Assembly (NCBI RefSeq): GCF_008360935.1 | Contig: NZ_SRXO01000017.1 | Span: 59,086 to 123,085 of the forward strand | DNA from: Siccirubricoccus phaeus | Lineage (GTDB): Bacteria > Pseudomonadota > Alphaproteobacteria > Acetobacterales > Acetobacteraceae | Length of the DNA: 64,000 nt | Reading direction: 5' to 3' | Part shown: positions 51,822-60,610 of the stretch, in pieces | Position numbering within the stretch: the stretch's first letter is position 1 | Layout of the letters: every line of letters begins with the position of its first letter | Notes under the pieces: model-generated | The model's database searches: none | Told to the model about the DNA's origin: nothing | Seen by the model: only the letters and a program-made list of their open reading frames with translations | Program-made: the position numbers and the translations under genes

Positions 51822-53951
51822 ATGGCCGACGCCACCCGCCGGGTCTCGGTCCGCCTCTCGGTCGATGGCGCCCAGCAGACCAAGCAGGAGCTGCGCGAGG
51901 TCGGCGAGGCCGGCCAGCGCTCGCTCGAGCGGATCAAGGAGGGCACCGAGCGCGCCTCGCGGGCGCTCGACCTGCTCGATGCCGCCGTGCGCGGGGTGCA
52001 GATCGCCGGCCTTGCCGCCGGGGTGCGCGCCCTGGTGCTGGGCGGCGACCAGCTGACCGGGAGCCTGTCGCGGCTGCAGACCGCGGTCGGCTCGGTCGAG
52101 CGCGCCGGCGAGGTCTACGAGCGGCTGTACCGCGACGCGCTGCAGACCGGGGTCGCGGTCAAGGAGAGCGTCGACGCCTTCCAGCGCTTCTCGGTGGCGG
52201 CGCGGGAGATCGGCGCCACCTCCGACCAGGTCGCCCAGCTGGTGGGCGGCTTGCAGCGGGTCGCCATCGTCTCCGGTGCCTCCACCCAGGAGATCAGCAG
52301 CGCCACCCTGCAGCTGGCCCAGGCACTGGCCTCCGGCGTGCTGCAGGGCGACGAGCTGCGCTCGGTGCTGGAAGCCATGCCGCTGCTGGCCGAGGCCCTG
52401 GCCCGGGAACTCGGCACCTCGATCGGCGAGCTGCGCCAGCTTGGCTCCGAGGGCAAGCTCACCGCCGACCGGGTGTTCCCGGCGCTGCTGCGCGCCACCG
52501 AGCGGGTCGGGGCGGAGCTCGGCAAGGCGCCGCTCTCCTTGGGGCGGGCCTTCGGCCAGCTGCAGGTGGCCGCCGACGGCTTCCTCGGCCAGCTCGACCG
52601 CGCCATCGGCCTCTCCAATGCCCTGGCCCGCGCCCTCTCCGGGGCCGCCCGGGCGCTGGACGGGGTCCGCCGCGGCGCTGGGCTGCTGACAGAGGGCGAG
52701 CGGCTGGCCGACCTGCGCAAGCAGGCCGAGGCCATCGCCCGGCAGATCGCCACCCTCGATGCCGGCATCGACACCACCCGCAACAACGGCACCCTGCGGC
52801 CGCGGCTGACCGAGGAGGATCGGCAGCGGCGCCTGGCCGAGCTGCGCGAGCAGTACCGCGAGATCCAGGCGGAGATCGCCAGCCAGGAGCAGGCCGCCGG
52901 CGAGCGGCAGCGCCAGGAGCAGGAGCGGGCCGGCCAGCAGGCGACCGACGCCCGCCGCACCCGGGCGGCGCAGGATGTCGAGGAGCTGCGCAAGCAGCTG
53001 GATGACCGCTTCAAGATCCAGCAGGAGTACCAGGACCGGCTCAAGCGGCTGCGCGAGGCCGAAGCCGCCGGCGCCCTCACCACTGCCGACCGCACCCGGC
53101 TGGAGACCCTGGCGCTCCGCGAGCGCGACGAGGCCCTGCGCCGGCTGGAGCCGCGGGTCGAGTCCAACCGCCGGGCCCAGGCCGAGGCGGCCCGCCAGGC
53201 GCGCGAGGCGGAGCGCGAGCTCAACGACCTGCTGCGCGAGCGCGAGCGGCTGATCCAGGACAACGAGACCGCCTATGAGCGCTACCAGCGCCGGATGGAG
53301 CGCCTCTCCAGCCTGGTGGAGCGGGCGGAGCGCATCGGCCGGCCGGTGCCGGACGCCACCATCCAGCGCGAGGCCGAGCGGGCCATGGAGGAGCTGGAGA
53401 AGGCCGAGAAGCGCGTGCAGGAGGGCGCCGAGCGGACCAACGAGACAGTGCGCGAGCTCGGGCTGACCTTCGCCAGCGCCTTCGAGGACGCCATCGTGAA
53501 AGGCGACAAGCTGTCGAAGGTGCTGCAGGGCCTGCTGCAGGACATCACTCGCATCATCGCCCGCAAGACCATCACCGAGCCGCTCGGCAATGCGGTCTCC
53601 TCGGCATTGTCGGGTTTCTCGCTCGATGGCCTGTTCAACACGGTCGGCTCCTGGATCGGCGGCCTGTTCCGCGCCGAGGGCGGCCCGGTCGCGGCCGGGC
53701 AGCCCTACATCGTCGGCGAGCGCGGGCCCGAGTGGTTCGTCCCCAGCAGCCCGGGCACCGTGCTGCCGAACGGCACCGCGCCGGGCGGGACCACCATCCA
53801 GCAGACCATCAGCATCGACGCGCGCGGGGCGGATGCCGGCGTTGAGGCCCGGCTGCGGCTGCTGGCCGGGCAGATCGCTCGCCAGGCCTCGGCCATGACG
53901 CTGGACGCCATTCGCCGCGGCGGATCGGCCTACGAGACAGTGCGGGGGTAG
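51822..53951 (+). CDS. Tail tape measure protein
   Basis: 709 residues. N-terminal tape-measure domain (VSVRLSVDGAQQTKQELREV, LQTAVGSVERAGEVYERLYR, SGASTQEISSATLQLAQALA), a long Glu/Arg/Gln-rich coiled coil (about 300-530; RLAELREQYREIQAEIASQE), a hydrophobic stretch near DAIVKGDKLSKVLQGLLQDI, and a C-terminal RAEGGPVAAGQPYIVGERG-type end (the lambda gpH/DUF-type 'GGPV...GERGPEW' motif). At about 0.15 nm per residue it predicts a tail of roughly 105 nm. GGAGGAGG precedes the start. Confidence 0.92.
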   Translation: MADATRRVSVRLSVDGAQQTKQELREVGEAGQRSLERIKEGTERASRALDLLDAAVRGVQIAGLAAGVRALVLGGDQLTGSLSRLQTAVGSVERAGEVYERLYRDALQTGVAVKESVDAFQRFSVAAREIGATSDQVAQLVGGLQRVAIVSGASTQEISSATLQLAQALASGVLQGDELRSVLEAMPLLAEALARELGTSIGELRQLGSEGKLTADRVFPALLRATERVGAELGKAPLSLGRAFGQLQVAADGFLGQLDRAIGLSNALARALSGAARALDGVRRGAGLLTEGERLADLRKQAEAIARQIATLDAGIDTTRNNGTLRPRLTEEDRQRRLAELREQYREIQAEIASQEQAAGERQRQEQERAGQQATDARRTRAAQDVEELRKQLDDRFKIQQEYQDRLKRLREAEAAGALTTADRTRLETLALRERDEALRRLEPRVESNRRAQAEAARQAREAERELNDLLRERERLIQDNETAYERYQRRMERLSSLVERAERIGRPVPDATIQREAERAMEELEKAEKRVQEGAERTNETVRELGLTFASAFEDAIVKGDKLSKVLQGLLQDITRIIARKTITEPLGNAVSSALSGFSLDGLFNTVGSWIGGLFRAEGGPVAAGQPYIVGERGPEWFVPSSPGTVLPNGTAPGGTTIQQTISIDARGADAGVEARLRLLAGQIARQASAMTLDAIRRGGSAYETVRG

Positions 53952-53956
53952 CGCCC

Positions 53957-54643
53957 ATGGTCGAGTATGCCTGGCCGGAGGCGCTGCGCCCCTCGCGGCT
54001 CAGCTTCTACCTGCAGCACAATACGACCCGCTTCGTCTCGCCGGTCACCCGCGCGACCCAGGTGATGCGGCGGGAGGGCACGCGCTGGGTGGCGGAGGCG
54101 AGCTTCGACCCGCTCAGCCCGGCCCGTGCCGGGCTGCTGGAGGGCTTGCTCGCGGCGCTGGCCGGCTCGCTGAACACGGTCCGCATCTGGGACTGGCGGC
54201 GGGAGTACCGCACCGGCGATCCCCGGAGCCAGGGCCAGGTGCCCGCCGGGCCTTACAGCTTCTCGGATGCCACGCTCTTCACCGACGGCACCGGCCTGGT
54301 GGTCGGCTCCGGCACGCCGGCGCTCGCGGCCGGGGCGCCGCGCGGGGCGCTGTCGATCCAGACTGCGGGCTGGTGGCCCGGCACGGTGGCAGTCGGGGCG
54401 GGCGACTACCTCGGCCTTGGCGGCCGGCTCTACATGGCCACCGAGGCGGTGACCGCCTCCGGCGCCGGCACCGCCACCGTCCCGATCGCGCCGCCGCTGC
54501 GCGCCGCGGCTGCCCTGGCCGAGCCGCTGGTGCTGAGCCGGCCGACCGTCGCCATGCGGCTGGTCTCCGATGACGAGGCGGCCAATCCGACCCGACCCGG
54601 CCGGTTCACGTCGATCAGCATCCGCCTTGAGGAAGCCCTCTGA
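53957..54643 (+). CDS. Distal tail / tail tip protein 1 (228 aa)
   Basis: First gene after the tape measure. MVEYAWPEALRPSRLSFYLQ, RIWDWRREYRTGD, and repeated beta segments to SIQTAGWWPGTVAVGAGDYL and PLVLSRPTVAMRLVSDDEAA, a Dit/gpM-like pattern that begins the tail tip. Corresponds to the rcc GTA orfg12-13 / lambda M position. The stop overlaps the next start (TGATG). Confidence 0.7.
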   Translation: MVEYAWPEALRPSRLSFYLQHNTTRFVSPVTRATQVMRREGTRWVAEASFDPLSPARAGLLEGLLAALAGSLNTVRIWDWRREYRTGDPRSQGQVPAGPYSFSDATLFTDGTGLVVGSGTPALAAGAPRGALSIQTAGWWPGTVAVGAGDYLGLGGRLYMATEAVTASGAGTATVPIAPPLRAAAALAEPLVLSRPTVAMRLVSDDEAANPTRPGRFTSISIRLEEAL

Positions 54644-55218
54644 TGGACGGCATCACCGCCACGCCGCGCCTGCACCCGCAGGCAGCCGCGGCCGCTACCG
54701 CCCGGACCGCTGCACCGGTGGTGCTGGTCGACCTCGACTTCGCCTCCGGCCCCTTCCGCGCCTGGACCGGGCTCGGGCCGCTGCACTGGGCTGGCATGGT
54801 GTTCGAGGGGGTCGGCTCCATCGGCGCCATGGGCGAGGTGGAGGAGACGGTCGAACTCCGCGCCGTGCGCTTGACCCTGATGCTCTCGCCGGTGCCGCAG
54901 GAGGTGGTCAACATTGCCCTGGCCGAGCGCAGCTTCCGCCTCCGCCCGGCCCGGCTGTGGGGCGCCCTGCTGGATGAGGGGGGCGCCTTCGTCGCCGACC
55001 CGTTTCCGCTCTGGGCCGGGCTGATGGACACCATGGAGGTGGTGGACGGGGCCGAGCCGCGGGTCTCGCTCACCTGCGAGAGCCGGCTGGTCGACCTCGA
55101 GCGCGCCGAGGTGCGCCGCTACACCGATGCCGACCAGCAGGCCGAGTACCCCGGCGACCGCTTCTTTGAGTTCGTCCCCGCCCTGCAGGAGGCGGAGATC
55201 CGGCTGCCCGCGGCCTGA
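54643..55218 (+). CDS. Tail tip protein 2 (gpL-like position, 191 aa)
   Basis: Begins in the previous stop. VVLVDLDFASGPFRAWTGLG, then ELRAVRLTLMLSPVPQEVVN, FRLRPARLWGALLDEGGAFV and VSLTCESRLVDLERAEVRRY, the pattern of DUF2163/hub-type tail proteins. No Cys cluster for an iron-sulphur site, unlike lambda gpL. Probably part of the hub ring under gpJ. Confidence 0.7.
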   Translation: MDGITATPRLHPQAAAAATARTAAPVVLVDLDFASGPFRAWTGLGPLHWAGMVFEGVGSIGAMGEVEETVELRAVRLTLMLSPVPQEVVNIALAERSFRLRPARLWGALLDEGGAFVADPFPLWAGLMDTMEVVDGAEPRVSLTCESRLVDLERAEVRRYTDADQQAEYPGDRFFEFVPALQEAEIRLPAA

Positions 55219-55571
55219 TGCCCCGCCGTCCCGACTGGCTGGCCCGGCTGGCAGCTCTGCTGGCGGCGGCCGAGGCGCGCCCGTTCGATGCCCATGCCTG
55301 GAACTGTGGCCGCTTCGCCTTGGCCGGGGTGGAGGCGGTCACCGGCATCCGACCAGTCGTGCGGGTGCGGCCCACCCTGGAAGCCACAGCCGACAGCGCC
55401 GGCTTTCCGCGTCTGCCGCCCGCCTTCGCTCGCCCCGGCGACGTGGTGCTCGCCGGCGATCCGCCACGGCTCGGCGTGGTGGTGGACGGCGGCCGCGCCG
55501 CCTTCGTCGGGCCGCGTGGCCTCGTGCGCCAGCCGCTCACCACCTGCACCACCGCCTGGAGGATCGGCTGA
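55218..55571 (+). CDS. DUF6950 / NlpC-P60-like tail protein (117 aa)
   Basis: 117 residues. PFDAHAWNCGRFALAGVEAV matches the DUF6950 segment (W-x-x-DC-x-F-A-x-x-AV), with the Cys as possible nucleophile, and LGVVVDGGRAAFVGPRGLVR supplies a later conserved strand where a catalytic His is not obvious. Lambda gpK-like peptidases occupy this position and cut peptidoglycan during DNA entry; the missing His makes activity uncertain. TGATG overlap with the previous gene. Confidence 0.72.
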   Translation: MPRRPDWLARLAALLAAAEARPFDAHAWNCGRFALAGVEAVTGIRPVVRVRPTLEATADSAGFPRLPPAFARPGDVVLAGDPPRLGVVVDGGRAAFVGPRGLVRQPLTTCTTAWRIG

Positions 55572-55644
55572 CGGAGCCTTCGCGGCAGCGCCGCCGGTCC
55601 GCCACCCGTGCACCCGTCCCGCCGCGATGCCGCGAGGTGTCCGC

Positions 55645-57639
55645 ATGCCCGCCGCCATCCCCCTCGTCGCCGTCGTGGCCTCCGGCATCGCCTCGGCCGC
55701 GGTCGGCGGCGGCATCGTCGGCGCCCTGGTCGGCGCCGGCGCTGCCCTGGTCGTCACCGCCGTCGGCGGCGCCATCTTCCCGGCCAAGAAGCCGAGCGCG
55801 CCCACCACCCCGGCGACCACCGGCTTCGATGCCAGCGCGCCCGGCGCCGGGCGGACGCAGTCCTTCCGCCAACCCATCACCGAGCACCAGGTCGTCTTCG
55901 GCCGCTGCAAGGTCTCGGGCCCGATCGTCTTCCTGCACTCGGCCCCGGACGATCAGGGGCGGGCGGACGGCTACTTCTACGCCGTGGTGGTCCTGGCCGC
56001 GCACCAGGTGCGGGGCATAGGCGAGGTCTGGCTCGGCGACACGCTGGCGACGGACGCGAAGTATGCCGGCCTGGTCCGGATCGATCGCCACCTCGGCGCC
56101 CCCGACCAAGCGGCCAATGCCAACCTGGTGGCCGAGACCGGCGGGAAGTGGATGGCCGCGCACCGCGGCCGCGGTCGGGCCTACATCGTCGTCCGCCTCA
56201 CGATCACCGCCGAGGCCTTCCCCTCCGGCCCGCCGAACATCGCCGCCCTGGTGGAGGGGGCCGACACCATCCTCGACCCGCGCACCGGCCAGGTGGGATG
56301 GTCGGACAACCCGGCCCTCTGCCTCGCCTGGTACCTGACCGCGCCCTTCGGCTGGCGGGCGTCCTGGGGCGACATCGACATCCCCGCCCTGATCGCCGCG
56401 GCGAATGTCTGCGACGAACTGGTCGGCACCCGCCGCGGCGTCTACGAGCGCCGCTACACCTGCAACGGCCGCGTCTCGCTTGGCGAGGGCAAGATCGCCA
56501 TCACCCGCAAGCTGGTCTCCGCCATGGCCGGCGCCCTGGTGGTCTCGGGTGGGCGCTTCTTCATCCATGCCGGCGCCCCGGCCCTGCCGGCGGCGACGCT
56601 GACCAGCGATGATCTGCGCGGCGACGTGACGATCCAGGGCAGCCGGCCGCGGCGCGACCTCTTCAACGGCGTGCGCGCGGTCTATGTCGAGCCGGCCGCC
56701 AACTGGCAGCCGACCGACGCGCCGCCGCTCTTGGCCAGCAACTACGTCGCCGAGGACGGGGGCGAGGCGATCTACCGCGACATGGAGTTCCCGCTGACCA
56801 CCTCGGTCAGCACGGTGCAGCGGATCATGAAGGCCGAGCTGGAGCGCAACCGCCGCCAGCGCGAGGTCGCCTTCCCGGCCAACCTCTCGGCCCTGCGGCT
56901 GCGCCCCTGGGAGGGGGCGATGGTCGCGCTCGACCGCCTGGTGCCCTTCCCGGCGCGGGTGACCGGCTGGTCGCTGTCGCCGGATGGCGGGGTGAACCTG
57001 ACGCTCGCCGAGGAGGACGCCGCGGTCTGGGACTGGGACCCGGCGGTGGACGAGCGCGCCACCGGCGAGAGTCCCTCGGTGGTGCTGCCCAACCCCGGCG
57101 TCATCGCCGCCCCGGCCACGATCGCCGTCACCACCCCAGCCACCCCCGCCTTCGCTGCCCTGGCGGTGTCCTGGGCGGCGGTCCCGAGCGCGCACCTGGC
57201 CGGCTACGAGGTCGAGTTCCAGCCGGCCTCGGTCGCCGCCTGGCAGGGCTACGGGGCGGGGCTGGGCGCCACCGCGGCCGCGATCCCCACCGCCGAGCCG
57301 ACCGCCCTCCGGGCGCGCGCCGTGGCCCGCAGCGGCGCCGTCTCGGGCTGGCGCGAGGCCCTGGTCCCGGCCGCCGTCTCGGCGCCCACCGCGACCGGCA
57401 TCGCCGGCGGGATCCGGCTCTCGGGCGGCTTCCCGGCCGATGCGGTGCGACTGCAACTGTTCGAGGCCGCCTCGAACAGCCTGGCCGCGGCCAGCAAGCT
57501 TGCGGCCGAGCCGACGGGCCTGTTCTTCGACCGCACCGGCCTCACCGCCGGCCAGACCCGCTGGTACTGGCTGCGCGCCGTCTCGGCCGAGGGGAACGTG
57601 TCGGCCCTGGCCGGGCCCGTCTCTGCCACCGCCCTGTAG
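55645..57639 (+). CDS. Tail tip host-specificity hub (gpJ-like)
   Basis: 664 residues, start at 55645 (GAGGTG upstream; ATG 55627 is an alternative). N-terminal hydrophobic helices (AIPLVAVVASGIASAAVGGG), then the gpJ/GTA hub region: QSFRQPITEHQVVFGRCKVS, GYFYAVVVLAAHQVRGIGEV, GVYERRYTCNGRVSLGEGKI and DLFNGVRAVYVEPAANWQPT. Two FN3-like modules at about 480-580 (FAALAVSWAAVPSAHLAGYE) and 580-664 end the protein. It forms the tail tip and attaches to the receptor or carries the spike. Confidence 0.83.
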   Translation: MPAAIPLVAVVASGIASAAVGGGIVGALVGAGAALVVTAVGGAIFPAKKPSAPTTPATTGFDASAPGAGRTQSFRQPITEHQVVFGRCKVSGPIVFLHSAPDDQGRADGYFYAVVVLAAHQVRGIGEVWLGDTLATDAKYAGLVRIDRHLGAPDQAANANLVAETGGKWMAAHRGRGRAYIVVRLTITAEAFPSGPPNIAALVEGADTILDPRTGQVGWSDNPALCLAWYLTAPFGWRASWGDIDIPALIAAANVCDELVGTRRGVYERRYTCNGRVSLGEGKIAITRKLVSAMAGALVVSGGRFFIHAGAPALPAATLTSDDLRGDVTIQGSRPRRDLFNGVRAVYVEPAANWQPTDAPPLLASNYVAEDGGEAIYRDMEFPLTTSVSTVQRIMKAELERNRRQREVAFPANLSALRLRPWEGAMVALDRLVPFPARVTGWSLSPDGGVNLTLAEEDAAVWDWDPAVDERATGESPSVVLPNPGVIAAPATIAVTTPATPAFAALAVSWAAVPSAHLAGYEVEFQPASVAAWQGYGAGLGATAAAIPTAEPTALRARAVARSGAVSGWREALVPAAVSAPTATGIAGGIRLSGGFPADAVRLQLFEAASNSLAAASKLAAEPTGLFFDRTGLTAGQTRWYWLRAVSAEGNVSALAGPVSATAL

Positions 57640-57698
57640 TGAGCTGGCCGACACCGCCACGCCTCCCCTGAGCAGGAAGAAGGGGGGCGTTCGGTAGC

Positions 57699-57920
57699 TC
57701 ACGGCCCGAGGTCGCGCGCCTCCTGCTCCAACCGCAGATGCTCGCGCGCCAGTTCGAGGCTCCTCTGGAGGGTGCCCAGCACCTCCCGGGCCAGGGCGGC
57801 AGCCCGCGGATGATTGTCCCGGTCCAACTCCGCGATGACCCTGAGCTGGTGGGCAACGTGCCCCTCGGCCTCGCGGACATGGCGCTCGGACTGGGCGAGG
57901 GCGTCCTCCGGCTGATCCAT
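57699..57920 (-). CDS. Small antisense coiled-coil protein between tail genes (73 aa)
   Basis: Leftward gene with strong GGAGGAG before the ATG at 57920. All-helical, charged sequence (DALAQSERHVREAEGHVAHQ, then LGTLQRSLELAREHLRLEQE). Unknown. It lies between hub and spike, another cargo position on the strand opposite to the late operon. Confidence 0.55.
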   Translation of the reverse strand: MDQPEDALAQSERHVREAEGHVAHQLRVIAELDRDNHPRAAALAREVLGTLQRSLELAREHLRLEQEARDLGP

Positions 57921-58006
57921 GTCCCGCTCCTCCGGCGCGCAGCATACCCGCGGCGAGCCGTCCCCTGGCAAGCGCCAGACCAGCTCACCCCACGAGGACA
58001 GACGGC

Positions 58007-59836
58007 ATGCCCGCCCGCATCGACGACCTGCTGGTCCTCAACGCCAACCTCAGCAAGACCGATTTCGCCAAGTACCTGCGCGACCGCGAGGCGGTGCTGC
58101 CGAGCGACTTCGGCGGCCTCGGGGACGGCGTGGCCGACGACCGCGCCGCCATCCAGGCCGCCTTCGATCGCGCCGCCGCCGACGGCAAGATGGCGGTGAT
58201 CCCGCCCGGCACCTGGAACGTCTCCGCCGGCGTGGTGCTCGGCGGCGGCGCCCGCGGCCTGATCATGCGCGGGGTGCTCCGCTACACCGGCACGGCACCC
58301 GCGACGGTGCTGACCCTCGGCGATGGTGGCACCACCCGCAACGGTGAGAAGTTCTACGCCAACCTGCAGGTGGTGCGGCAGAACCAGTCCGACTGGGGCA
58401 GCGAGGCCGATATCGGCATCCTGGCCCGCAACCTGGACGCCAGCGTGCTCGATGTCCGCCTGGTGCAGGGCTTCACCATTGGCCTGCGGACGCTGGGGGA
58501 CGGCCGCGGTTTCGAGGACAGCACGCTCTATCTGCACCGCTTCCTCAACAACCGCATCGGCCTCGACATCCGCTGCGCCACCGCGACCGCTTGGAACACC
58601 TCGGTCCGCTACTACGGCGGGCACTTCGCGGTGGCGACGGGGATCAACCCCACCCTGGACCGCTTCGGCATCCGCCTCTCGGCCGAGCCGGGGGCCTACA
58701 GCAACCACAACCGGCACGTCTTCGACGCGCCGAACTTCGAGTTGCGCCAGCTCGACCCGAACGTCGCCATCCCCTTCCTGAACGAGACCAACGGCTCCGC
58801 CATCATCGGCCGGGCGCTGCGGATGGAGGCCTGCTCGCCGATCGTCGCCCGCCACACCGGGGCGGCGCAGGACTGCGAGTACGAGGTGGCCTGGGCCAAT
58901 ACCTACGCGGTCGGGATCGACTACACCGCGACCGCCACCCGCTGCGGCAACGCCGTCCTCAACCGCCACCGCGCCCCCGCCTCGCGCCACCTCCGGCTGC
59001 TCGGGGCGGTGCCGAACCTGCGCGCCGCCGCCTTCCGGCACAGCGCCACCGAGGTCGGGGTGGAGGGCCTGGCCGCGGTCGCCACCTCGACCACCTCTGC
59101 CACGACCCTGGCCGGGCTGTCCTTCAACGGCCTGGACGGCATCGCCGCCACCTCCCGCGGGCTGCTGCTCGACGCGCAGAAGGGCTTCGCTTTCGTGGTA
59201 GACACCCGGTCGGCCAAGGAGTTCGCGCTTGCCCATTGGCTGGTCGGCGGCGCCGATGGCGGGCGGCTGTTCGTGCGCTGCTTCGACGCCGGCATGGCCG
59301 TGCGGGAGAACATCGCCGGCGACGTCCTCGCTTCGCTGACCACCCTGCAATGGAACATCCCCTCCAAGGCCTGGACCGGCGGCGCGGTGATGGCCGATGC
59401 CTCGCTGAACCGCCGCATGACGGTGCGGCTGGCCGAGGCGGTCGCCTTCGCGCAGATCGGCATCGTCGGCTTCGATGGGCAGATCGAGCTCGAGGCGCTG
59501 CGGCTCTACGGCATGCCGGAGCACGCCCCGGCGCTGCTCTGCGGCACGCCCATCCTGCCCGTGGGCCAGCGGGAGTTTGCGGCCGAGGTCGCCTGGGACC
59601 TGCCGAACCTGGCGCCGGGCGCCACCAGTCTGCTGGACGTGGCGGTCACCGGCTGCCGGCAGGGTGATCTGGCCGATGCGGCGCTGGCCTCCTCGACCCG
59701 CTTCATCGAGCTCGACGCCGCGGCCTGGACCAACAACACGGTCCGGGTGATGGCGCGCAACATCTCACCCTCGGCCACCTTCGACCTCAGTTCGGCCACG
59801 CTGTCGGTGGCGGTGAGAAAGCGACGAGTTGCCTGA
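58007..59836 (+). CDS. Tailspike with pectate-lyase-like beta-helix
   Basis: 609 residues. The N-terminal LPSDFGGLGDGVADDRAAIQ is the head of the Pectate_lyase_3 fold; the region to about 300 has repeated short strands with Asn/Gly/Val ladders (VVLGGGARGLIMRGVLRYTG), as in beta-helix spikes that bind or cleave capsule and O-antigen. The C-terminal half (about 350-600) is beta-rich and probably trimerises or binds receptor. Last gene of the late operon. Confidence 0.85.
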   Translation: MPARIDDLLVLNANLSKTDFAKYLRDREAVLPSDFGGLGDGVADDRAAIQAAFDRAAADGKMAVIPPGTWNVSAGVVLGGGARGLIMRGVLRYTGTAPATVLTLGDGGTTRNGEKFYANLQVVRQNQSDWGSEADIGILARNLDASVLDVRLVQGFTIGLRTLGDGRGFEDSTLYLHRFLNNRIGLDIRCATATAWNTSVRYYGGHFAVATGINPTLDRFGIRLSAEPGAYSNHNRHVFDAPNFELRQLDPNVAIPFLNETNGSAIIGRALRMEACSPIVARHTGAAQDCEYEVAWANTYAVGIDYTATATRCGNAVLNRHRAPASRHLRLLGAVPNLRAAAFRHSATEVGVEGLAAVATSTTSATTLAGLSFNGLDGIAATSRGLLLDAQKGFAFVVDTRSAKEFALAHWLVGGADGGRLFVRCFDAGMAVRENIAGDVLASLTTLQWNIPSKAWTGGAVMADASLNRRMTVRLAEAVAFAQIGIVGFDGQIELEALRLYGMPEHAPALLCGTPILPVGQREFAAEVAWDLPNLAPGATSLLDVAVTGCRQGDLADAALASSTRFIELDAAAWTNNTVRVMARNISPSATFDLSSATLSVAVRKRRVA

Positions 59837-59841
59837 TGGCG

Positions 59842-59856
59842 GACGGCGCTGCCGTC
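59842..59856 (+). terminator. Hairpin after the tailspike gene
   Basis: Six-base stem GACGGC/GCCGTC with loop GCT, beginning 5 bases after the stop and followed by ATTGCG. No T-run, so it is only a possible end of the late transcript. Confidence 0.25.
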
Positions 59857-60037
59857 ATTGCGAAGTCGTCGCGGCACGCAGGGACAGATGGGAAGCATGG
59901 AAACTGAGGGTGCTCCGCAATGCTGCCGCTTCGCCACTCCTCGGTGAAGCAGGACGCCGCCCCCGCGGCACCGCTTGAATGCTCCAGCCCGGCATCCCAT
60001 TTACCATCCACCCAGATGGTTATTGGATGGTTTGGAG

Positions 60038-60460
60038 ATGGCGAGCAATGTCCACGAACTGCGGCCCAAGGCCGGCAGCGATACCGAAAAGATCACCATC
60101 AATCTCGGCTACGTCGACCTCGGCCACATCGACCTGCTGGTGCAGGACGGCTTCTACTCCAATCGTACCGACTTCATCCGCACCGCCATCCGCAACCAGA
60201 TCGAGCGGCACGCCGACGCGGCCAAGCAGTCGGTCGTACGGAAAAACCTGGACCTCGGCTTGCGGCACTACAGCCGCGAGGACCTCGAGGCGGCGCGAGA
60301 GGCCGGGCAGATGCTCCATATCCGCGTGCTGGGCCTCGCCAGCATCGCGGCGGATGTCACGCCTGAACTGGCCCGAGCGACGATTGCCTCGATCTCCGTT
60401 CTGGGCGCACTCCAGGCCAGCGCCGCGGTGAAGGCCGCCCTGGCCGACCGCACCCGCTGA
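60038..60460 (+). CDS. Ribbon-helix-helix (CopG-like) regulator
   Basis: 140 residues from the ATG at 60038. The RHH motif is TEKITINLGYVDLGHIDLLV (strand), then YSNRTDFIRTAIRNQIERH (two helices). The C-terminal 80 residues (RKNLDLGLRHYSREDLEAAR, MLHIRVLGLASIAADVTPEL) are conserved with CopG-type regulators that sit beside PHB depolymerase genes. Likely controls the downstream esterase. First chromosomal gene to the right of the prophage. Confidence 0.78.
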   Translation: MASNVHELRPKAGSDTEKITINLGYVDLGHIDLLVQDGFYSNRTDFIRTAIRNQIERHADAAKQSVVRKNLDLGLRHYSREDLEAAREAGQMLHIRVLGLASIAADVTPELARATIASISVLGALQASAAVKAALADRTR

Positions 60461-60610
60461 TCATCCCGGGACGCACGGCACGCCGCTGACTGCCGCCCCG
60501 GATCGGGACGGCGGCCGACAGTTTCCACCATCGGCATTCCACGACGGAGTGCAGAGCGAGCCTCCCTGCGAGGAAGGCTGACCTGGCTCCGCGCATTGAA
60601 AGCATCAGAC

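Larger units (their letters stand above)
15319..59836. mobile_element. Putative intact lambda-type siphovirus prophage
   Basis: Continuous set of phage modules: serine integrase, XRE/ImmA switch, recombination and replication genes, terminases, gpW, portal, protease-capsid, tail tube, tape measure, gpJ-like hub and tailspike, with a holin and an endolysin. No sheath or Mu-type transposase genes are seen. Ends are given as the first and last phage-like genes; attachment cores of serine integrases are too short to identify by eye, so the true borders may lie up to a few hundred bases outside, and the methylase island at 12.5-15.2 kb could be inside or outside. Confidence 0.85.

Noticed and set aside
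51431..53005. 524-codon plus-strand frame overlapping the chaperone and tape measure
   Set aside because: Wrong frame: Arg/Gly/Ala/Pro-only composition. The real continuation of the chaperone is the -1 frame ending at 51818.
55537..57945. 802-codon minus-strand frame opposite the gpJ-like hub
   Set aside because: Antisense shadow of a clear tail gene; Gly/Arg/Asp-biased low-complexity sequence with no domain.
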